From Micromonospora humi (GTDB lineage Bacteria > Actinomycetota > Actinomycetes > Mycobacteriales > Micromonosporaceae), in contig NZ_FMDM01000016.1 in the NCBI RefSeq assembly GCF_900090105.1, positions 96,373-160,372 on the forward strand: a stretch of 64,000 nucleotides of DNA, written 5' to 3'. The notes beneath the pieces are model-generated. The model was not told the origin of the DNA and ran no database searches. It saw only the letters and a list, made by a program, of their open reading frames with translations. The translations under genes and the position numbers were made by a program. Positions 58,841-64,000 of this stretch are shown here, in pieces; the first letter of the stretch is position 1, and every line of letters begins with the position of its first letter.

Positions 58841-59452
58841 TCAGAAGCATTCCTTGGCGTCCTTGCCCACGTTGACCTTCAGCTTCAGGCCGTTGAGGGT
58901 GAAGACGCCGGCGCTGGTGGAGCGGGCCACCTGCTGCAGCTTCGTGATGGTCACCGAGTCGGCGCTCTGCCCGAACGCGCCGGGCTGACCCTTCGTCGGG
59001 TTGAGGTCGTTGGCGTCCCGGCCGATCTGGATGTTCTCGAACGTGGCGTCACCCTCGAGCGACTCCATGTCGATGAGCAGGTTGGTCGCGGTGGCCGGCT
59101 TGCCGCCGCCACCGGCGTTGATGGTCAGCACGATCGGCACGCCGGGGATGCTGGCGTTGACCGACTGGCACAGGTCGTAGAGCTTGGCGTCGGCGATCTC
59201 CGAGACGGCCACCGGGTGCTGGGTCTTGTCCCGCTCCTGGACCAGGCCGCCGTACTGCTTGAAGCCGTTGCCCTCCAGCTTCGAGGCGCCGACCTTGAAG
59301 GTCTGGCCCGACACCGCGAACGAGGCCGCGATGGCGCCGTTGGCCATGCCGAACACGATGCCGCCGGCCACCAGGGTCGCCGGCACCATCATCGCGGCGA
59401 AGCGCCGCCAGCGGGTGCCACCACTCATCTGGCGGTTCTCCGATTCACTCAC
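58841..59452 (-). CDS. DUF6230 family secreted protein
   Basis: The 203-residue protein has a signal-anchor type N-terminus (RFAAMMVPATLVAGGIVFG, about residues 17-35). It then has the DUF6230 domain starting ASFAVSGQTFKVGASKLEG, with a single disulfide-capable pair (LYDLCQSV and the terminal ECF). Homologues in Streptomyces and relatives are surface proteins once mislabelled cholesterol esterases; the role is unknown. The GTG at 59452 has a GAGGAGG site 6 bp upstream. It leads a two-gene unit with the DUF6114 gene and likely has a dedicated promoter in the 390-bp upstream gap. Confidence 0.9.
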   Translation of the reverse strand: MSESENRQMSGGTRWRRFAAMMVPATLVAGGIVFGMANGAIAASFAVSGQTFKVGASKLEGNGFKQYGGLVQERDKTQHPVAVSEIADAKLYDLCQSVNASIPGVPIVLTINAGGGGKPATATNLLIDMESLEGDATFENIQIGRDANDLNPTKGQPGAFGQSADSVTITKLQQVARSTSAGVFTLNGLKLKVNVGKDAKECF

Positions 59453-59842
59453 AAGGTCCTCCTCGACGGGGGTGCGTCTCCGGACGCGGGACGCGTCGCG
59501 GGACGGGAAAGCTGCGGGGCGGCGCGGAGGCCGTTGTGCCGAACGGGCCGCGCGGGTCGCGGATTGGATGCTCTCGCGAAGCGACAGACCTCACAAGTCC
59601 CTTGCTACTGGCGGGTAACACAGTTGTGGTATCAAGATCGCCTACGGTTACCAACGGTTAACGTCCCGGCAGCAAGGAGCCCCGGACAAACCGCCGTCAT
59701 TACGACACGATGGCGGAGAGGTTTCACCTGTGGTAGCCGTCACCGGCAAACATCACAGTTCGATAACGGCGAGCTGACAAGCCGCTGAGGGTGAGGGGCC
59801 GCTCACCCGTCCGGTCAGGCCCGGCCGCCGACCGGAGCCGGG
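59453..59842. other. Regulatory gap upstream of the DUF6230 gene
   Basis: No coding frame is convincing in these 390 bp. A direct repeat ACGGTTA occurs at 59644-59650 and 59654-59660 (10-bp period, one helical turn) and could be an activator or response-regulator site for the DUF6230/DUF6114 unit. The local sequence is less GC-rich than average, as expected for a promoter. Confidence 0.45.
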
Positions 59843-60766
59843 TCAGCCCCGCCCGTCCAACCACGACCCCAGCAGGAGGCGGTCGATCGAGTCGATCCGG
59901 CCGAGCGGACGCCCGGCGGCGACCCGGGCACGCAGCTCCGCCCGGGTGAACCAACGCGCCTCCACCACTTCCTCGTCGTCGACCCGCACCCGCGTCGACG
60001 TCGCGCTCGCCCGGAAGCCGACCATCAGCCCGGCCGGGAATGGCCACGCCTGCGAGCCCTGGTAGGTCACCTCGCCCACGGCCACGCCGGCCTCCTCGGC
60101 CACCTCCCGCCGGACCGCGTCCTCCAAGCTCTCGCCGATCTCCACGAAACCGGCCAGCGTCGACCAGGAATCCTCCCCCGCCCCACGGTGCCGGGCCAGC
60201 AGGCACCGCTCCGGCTCACCGGGTGCCTCGATGAGCATGATGACCGCCGGCTCGATCCGGGGGAACAGCAGTCGGCCGCAACCCGCGCCGGCGCAGGACC
60301 GGGTCTGCCCGCCCGGCCCGGCCACCGTCGCCGTGCCGCAGCTGCCGCAGAACCGCTGGCCGCGGTGCCAGTGCAGCAACCCTTTCGCGTACGCCAGGAC
60401 GGCCGCCTCGGCCGGTGCCAGCCCACCCACCAGCGCCCGGACGTCCACCGCCTCAGCCGCACCGGCCAGCGTGCGGGCCACGCTCTCCGCCCGGCCGGAG
60501 AGGTCGACGGCGAACACCGCCCGCCCCGCGTCCAGCCCGAGGAAGACCGTCTCGTCGGCGCCGGCGAGCAACTCGACCGCGTCCACCGCCGCCGGGCGCA
60601 CCGGCGCCCGCCCGGCGTCGACGAGGCACCTGTCCTGCCACAGCGGCAGCACCACGCTCCCCGGGTCGCTCAGCCGCTCGGCGAGCCACTGCGGGTCGCC
60701 GCGCAGCGCCGCCGCCCGGTCCAGCCAGCCACCGCCGTACGCCAACACCCGGTTCTCCGTCCGCAC
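59843..60766 (-). CDS. nudC: NAD(+) diphosphatase / decapping Nudix enzyme NudC
   Basis: The 307-residue enzyme has the N-terminal NudC domain, a zinc ribbon (FCGSCGTATVAG and CAGAGCGRL) and a Nudix box GFVEIGESLEDAVRREVAEE split near residue 205. The NudC-specific SQAWPFPAGLM follows. It hydrolyses NADH/NAD+ to NMN and AMP and can remove NAD caps from RNA. Length is normal for actinobacteria. The GTG at 60766 is used. It stands alone, with the VanW-family gene divergent from it. Confidence 0.93.
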   Translation of the reverse strand: MRTENRVLAYGGGWLDRAAALRGDPQWLAERLSDPGSVVLPLWQDRCLVDAGRAPVRPAAVDAVELLAGADETVFLGLDAGRAVFAVDLSGRAESVARTLAGAAEAVDVRALVGGLAPAEAAVLAYAKGLLHWHRGQRFCGSCGTATVAGPGGQTRSCAGAGCGRLLFPRIEPAVIMLIEAPGEPERCLLARHRGAGEDSWSTLAGFVEIGESLEDAVRREVAEEAGVAVGEVTYQGSQAWPFPAGLMVGFRASATSTRVRVDDEEVVEARWFTRAELRARVAAGRPLGRIDSIDRLLLGSWLDGRG

Positions 60767-60946
60767 CCGCCCACCGTGTCACGACCTGCGCCGGAACGGT
60801 GACCCGAAACGGGTGATCGGTGCGACACCTCCGCCGGGCCGACACGACCTCGCGGCCGGAGACTCCCGACCGGCCCGAGCGTTGGTTACCGTAGGTGTCT
60901 CCCGCGGGGGAAGCGGTCCCCGCACGCGTTTCCGATCGAGGTTGCA

Positions 60947-62767
60947 GTGACGATGAGCGGCGAGAAGATGCCGGCTGCCGACGACCGGCCCACCATCAAG
61001 GTGGCAGCGGTGAGCTGGCCCGGGGTCGAGCTGGAGCCGGTCGCCACACCGCCCGCCGCCGACGGGGGCAAGCCGACGCGCTCCCGGCGCGCCCGGCTGC
61101 TGCTGGCCGGCGGGCTCGCCGCTGCCCTGCTCGCCGGCGGCATCGGCGTCGGCGCCTACGCGTACGCCGGTGACGTGCCCCGCGGCACCACCGTGCTCGG
61201 CACCGAGCTGGGCGGACGCAGCCGGGCGGACGCCGCCCGGGCGCTCCGCGCCGAGCTGGAGCGCCGGGCCGCCGCGTTGAACGCCCCGATCGTCGTGACC
61301 GTGGGCGAGAAGAAGGCCGAGCTGAAGCCGGCCGACGTCGGGCTCGCCATCGACGTGGACGCCACCGTGGCGGCGGCCGCCGCCGCCGAGGCGCACGCGG
61401 TGAGCCGGCTGGTCGGCTCCCGCGCGGTCGAGCCGGTGGTGACCGTGGACGCCGCACGGTTGGGTGCCGCCCTGCGCAAGGCGGTCGGCGACCAGGGGCG
61501 CGAGATGACCATGCCGACCGTCATCTGGACCGACACCACCCCCAAGCCGGTCTACCCGAAGCCGGCGCTGACCGTCGACACGGCCGGTGCCACCGACGCG
61601 GTCACCGCGGCGTGGCTGGCCGGCCAGCCGGTCACCGTGCCGCTGGTGGAGAAGTGGCCGGCGACCACCCGCGAGGAGGTCGACCGGCTCGTCACCGAGC
61701 TGGCCCGGCCGGCCGTCGCCGCGCCCGTCACACTCACCACCGAGGGTGGCTCGGTCACCATCCCGCCCGCCGCCATCGCCCGGTCACTGCGCTTCTCCAC
61801 CGACGACGCCGGCAAGGTCACCCCCCGGGTCGACGTCAAGCGGCTGCGCACCGCGCTCGGCGGCAAGCTGGCCAAGCTCGAGGTGGAACCGCGCGACGCC
61901 GGGCTGACCATCACCGGGGGCAAGCCGAAGGTGGCGCCCAGCCGCGCCGGCCGCCAGGTCGACGCCGCCGCGCTCGGCCCCGCGCTGCTCGCGGTGCTGC
62001 CGAAGTCCACCGACCGCACGGTGACCGCCCAGCTCAAGCCGGCCACGCCGGAACTGACCGAGGCGAAGCTGGCCGAGCTGGGCATCAAGGAGCGGGTCTC
62101 CACCTTCACCACCCGGTTCACCGGTGGCCTCTCCTCCCCGCGCAGCCAGAACATCGTCCAGGCGGCCAAGGACGTGGACGGCACCATCGTGAAGCCGGGG
62201 GAGACGTTCTCGCTCAACGCCCACACCGGCGAGCGCGGGTACGACCAGGGCTACCAGGACGCGCCGACGATCGTGAACGGCAAGCTCGTGCCGGGCGTGG
62301 GCGGCGGCGTCTCGCAGTTCACCACCACGCTGTTCAACGCCACCTACTACGCCGGCATGAAGGACGTCGAGCACAAGCCGCACTCGTTCTACTTCAGCCG
62401 CTATCCGGCCGTGATCGAGTCGACCATCTACTGGCCGCAGCTCGACTTCAAGTTCCGCAACGACACCCCGCACGGCGTACTGATCGACACCTCGTACACG
62501 GGCAGCTCGATCACCGTGTCGATCTGGAGCACCAAGATCTACGACAGCGTGAAGACCGAGTACGGGCCGCGGCGGAACATCACCCAGCCGAAGACCGTCT
62601 ACCTCGAGCCCGGCCCGAACTGCATCTCCGCCGCCGGCGGCATCGGCTTCGCCCAGGACGCGTTCCGGGTCATCAAGAAGGACGGCAAGGTGGTCAAGCG
62701 GGAGAAGTTCAGCTGGCGCTACGACGCCGAGCCGCGCTTCATCTGCGCCCCGGACCCCGGCGCCTGA
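60947..62767 (+). CDS. VanW family protein with peptidoglycan-binding domains
   Basis: The 606-residue protein has one membrane segment (LLLAGGLAAALLAGGIGVGAY split near residue 50) and a long extracellular part. Two putative peptidoglycan-binding modules (PG_binding_4 type, about 110-240 and 260-370) precede the VanW domain (about 375-595) with GETFSLNAHTGERGYDQGY, VPGVGGGVSQFTTTLFNA and FKFRNDTPHGVLI. VanW is associated with vancomycin resistance clusters, but its activity is unknown, and here no van genes accompany it. The GTG at 60947 has a GAGGT site; the Met two codons later is an alternative. Confidence 0.9.
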   Translation: MTMSGEKMPAADDRPTIKVAAVSWPGVELEPVATPPAADGGKPTRSRRARLLLAGGLAAALLAGGIGVGAYAYAGDVPRGTTVLGTELGGRSRADAARALRAELERRAAALNAPIVVTVGEKKAELKPADVGLAIDVDATVAAAAAAEAHAVSRLVGSRAVEPVVTVDAARLGAALRKAVGDQGREMTMPTVIWTDTTPKPVYPKPALTVDTAGATDAVTAAWLAGQPVTVPLVEKWPATTREEVDRLVTELARPAVAAPVTLTTEGGSVTIPPAAIARSLRFSTDDAGKVTPRVDVKRLRTALGGKLAKLEVEPRDAGLTITGGKPKVAPSRAGRQVDAAALGPALLAVLPKSTDRTVTAQLKPATPELTEAKLAELGIKERVSTFTTRFTGGLSSPRSQNIVQAAKDVDGTIVKPGETFSLNAHTGERGYDQGYQDAPTIVNGKLVPGVGGGVSQFTTTLFNATYYAGMKDVEHKPHSFYFSRYPAVIESTIYWPQLDFKFRNDTPHGVLIDTSYTGSSITVSIWSTKIYDSVKTEYGPRRNITQPKTVYLEPGPNCISAAGGIGFAQDAFRVIKKDGKVVKREKFSWRYDAEPRFICAPDPGA

Positions 62768-62779
62768 CACCAGCTATGC

Positions 62780-62807
62780 GGAAGGCCCCGCCTCGGCGGG
62801 GCCTTCC
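62780..62807. terminator. Bidirectional terminator
   Basis: A 12- to 13-bp stem (62780-62792 with 62795-62807) is followed by TTCGT on the plus strand, between convergent genes. Confidence 0.8.
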
Positions 62808-62823
62808 TTCGTGCTCAGCGTCG

Positions 62824-63450
62824 TCAGGGCCGCGCCGCGGCCAGCCCCTCCCGGACGCCGTCCGCGTCACGGTCGGTGCCGTAGACCGGGGTGTCCGGCT
62901 GCTGCCGCCAGCTCTCGTCCAGCGTGCCGGCGTCGACCGCGTCGAAGCCCAGCTCGTCCACGAGCCCCATGACGACCTGCTTGGCGTCCGCGTCGTCGCC
63001 GGCCACCGGCAGGGCGATCCGGCCCGCGGTGCCCGCCGGCTTGCCCTGGTCCATCAGGTGCGCCGCCTGGATGTTGTTGAAGGCCTTCACCACGCGGGCG
63101 CCCTTCAGGTGGTCCGCGGTCCACCGGCTGGAGCTGAGACTGCGGTCCAGCAGTTCGGCGACGTCGCCGTCGCGCTGGGGGTAGTAGTTGTTCGCGTCGA
63201 CGACCAGCTTGCCGTCGAAGAGCGCGGCCGGCAGCTGCGGGACGGCCTTCAGCGGGATCGCGACGACCACCACCTCGGCGCCCTGGACCACCTCCTCCAG
63301 GGTGCCGGCCCGCGCGCCGCTCTCGGCGGCGAGGTCGGTCAGGCTCTGCGGGCCGCGGGAGTTGGTAACCGCGACGTCGTGGCCGAGTGAACTCAGACGA
63401 CGGGTGAGGGTGCCCCCGATGTGCCCCGACCCGATGATTCCGATCTCCAT
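62824..63450 (-). CDS. NADPH-dependent F420 reductase-like oxidoreductase
   Basis: The 208-residue protein has an N-terminal NAD(P)-binding Rossmann motif (IGIIGSGHIGGTLTRRL), then VTNSRGPQSL, VVVVAIPLKAVPQ, VVDANNYYPQRDGD, VVKAFNNIQ and LPVAGDD. This is the F420H2:NADP+ oxidoreductase (Fno) pattern. It may transfer hydride between F420 and NADP, but many homologues in this family act on other substrates. The ATG at 63450 has an AGGAG site 5 bp away. It lies between the VanW gene and the rRNA operon. Confidence 0.87.
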   Translation of the reverse strand: MEIGIIGSGHIGGTLTRRLSSLGHDVAVTNSRGPQSLTDLAAESGARAGTLEEVVQGAEVVVVAIPLKAVPQLPAALFDGKLVVDANNYYPQRDGDVAELLDRSLSSSRWTADHLKGARVVKAFNNIQAAHLMDQGKPAGTAGRIALPVAGDDADAKQVVMGLVDELGFDAVDAGTLDESWRQQPDTPVYGTDRDADGVREGLAAARP

Positions 63451-63619
63451 GACCACTCCTGTACCCCGGCGGGTCCGTCCCGATCACAGACCGGCCGTAC
63501 GCCATGTCACGTTTCTGGATCCGCCAGGCCGGCGGGGGACGCGCAGGGGCGGTCCCGGCTCGACGGTACGAGATGCGGTGGCTCGGTCGTGGTGATTCCG
63601 CCGTAACGGCGGAAACGCA

Positions 63620-63651
63620 ACGAGGGCCACCCCGTCAGGGGTGGCCCTCGT
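63620..63651 (-). terminator. Terminator of the rRNA operon
   Basis: A perfect 14-bp stem (63620-63633 with 63638-63651) with a 4-nt loop lies 10 bp beyond the 5S end on the minus strand. Confidence 0.82.
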
Positions 63652-63661
63652 CGAAAGATTG

Positions 63662-63778
63662 TCCGGCGGTGTCCTACTCTCCCACACCCTCCCGAGTGCA
63701 GTACCATCGGCGCTGGAGGGCTTAGCTTCCGGGTTCGGAATGTGACCGGGCGTTTCCCCTCCGCCATGACCGCCGTAA
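63662..63778 (-). rRNA. rrf: 5S ribosomal RNA
   Basis: The minus strand reads TTACGGCGGTCATGGCGG at the 5' side, contains CATTCCGAACCCGGAAGCTAAG, and ends near ACACCGCCGG, which pairs with the start. This is the 5S helix I and loop E pattern. Length is about 117 nt. Confidence 0.96.
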
Positions 63779-63861
63779 CTCTATGAACATGTCAAACACA
63801 CACACACTCTCGTGGGGTGTTCGCTGGTTCAGAGTTGCACAGTGGACGCGTAGCAGCTTGG

Positions 63862-64000
63862 TAGTCAAGTCCTCGGCCTATTAGTACCGGTCAACTGAAC
63901 CCGTTACCGGGCTTACATTTCCGGCCTATCAACCCAGTCGTCTAGCTGGGGGCCTTACCCCACAATGTGGGTGGGATACCTCATCTTGAAGCGAGCTTCC
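63862..64000 (-). rRNA. rrl: 23S ribosomal RNA, 3' end (partial)
   Basis: The minus strand contains the conserved 23S 3'-terminal sequence (ACCGGTACTAATAGGCCGAG, GACTTGAC at the end, and GGTTGATAGGCCGG further in). It continues beyond the right edge. The 3' end is placed to within a few bases. The 84-bp spacer to 5S is in the usual order 23S-5S. Confidence 0.95.

Noticed and set aside
60947..62767. Vancomycin resistance locus because of the VanW domain
   Set aside because: No vanHAX, vanR or vanS genes are near. VanW-domain proteins are common in actinobacteria without resistance.

Overview
The window is a high-GC actinobacterial chromosome segment. The closest fit is the Micromonosporaceae (Micromonospora or Salinispora type). 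Supporting signs are frequent GTG starts, GC-rich hairpins without U-tracts at gene ends, the DUF6230/DUF6114 surface pair, a tadA-associated gene beside tadA, and an actinobacterial DnaX with a very long Ala/Pro/Gly linker. The genus is inferred from gene content and style, not from a search. An rRNA operon (23S-5S, minus strand) enters at the right edge, and the 3' end of a PASTA-tailed penicillin-binding protein enters at the left edge.

Layout. 0-9 kb: PBP C-terminus, GatB/YqeY protein, membrane-anchored metallophosphoesterase, tRNA-Pro(CGG), Ca2+/H+ antiporter, MFS exporter, secreted 5'-nucleotidase, cyclotransferase-like protein and a CpdA-like phosphodiesterase. 9-22 kb: a GAF-GGDEF cyclase, the aspartate-pathway operon ask-asd, a lipoprotein, a nitroreductase, a divergent ArsR/MFS pair, leuA with a leader-peptide attenuator, a DHA2 exporter and an HNH lipoprotein. 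22-28 kb: a complete five-gene oligopeptide ABC operon. 28-34 kb: recR, ybaB, a secreted seven-repeat propeller protein, dnaX, SRP RNA and tRNA-Ser(GGA). 34-44 kb: CGNR regulator/MFS pair, a CBM2-F5/8C-GH26 mannanase-type enzyme, an ABC-2 exporter with its histidine kinase and response regulator, two unknown genes, and an FtsX-ectodomain-like membrane protein coupled to an ECF sigma factor.

44.1-49.5 kb is the accessory part: a 5.3 kb, visibly lower-GC island in the 3' half of tRNA-Ser(CGA), bounded by perfect 64-bp direct repeats. It has no recognisable integrase. It carries a TcmP/DUF5131 three-Cys-motif pair, a two-gene cytosolic-plus-membrane module that I do not recognise, a lone TM protein, and a stand-alone domain resembling the N-terminal head of ScoMcrA-type (type IV) restriction enzymes. 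This is the best candidate in the window for an undescribed, possibly defensive, system.

49.5-64 kb: purine nucleoside phosphorylase, tadA and its partner gene, an M23 lipoprotein, a PolX-like PHP protein without a polymerase domain, an EamA permease, a DUF885 peptidase, the DUF6230/DUF6114 pair, nudC, a VanW-family membrane protein, an F420/NADP-type oxidoreductase, then 5S and 23S rRNA.

Non-coding signals worth attention: a 53-bp GGGGCCCC/GTTAA element that occurs three times and only at convergent gene ends; a 30-bp motif (29/30 identical) in two distant promoter regions that contains a LexA-box-like half; the leuA attenuator; and candidate operators at the CGNR/MFS and GH26 loci.
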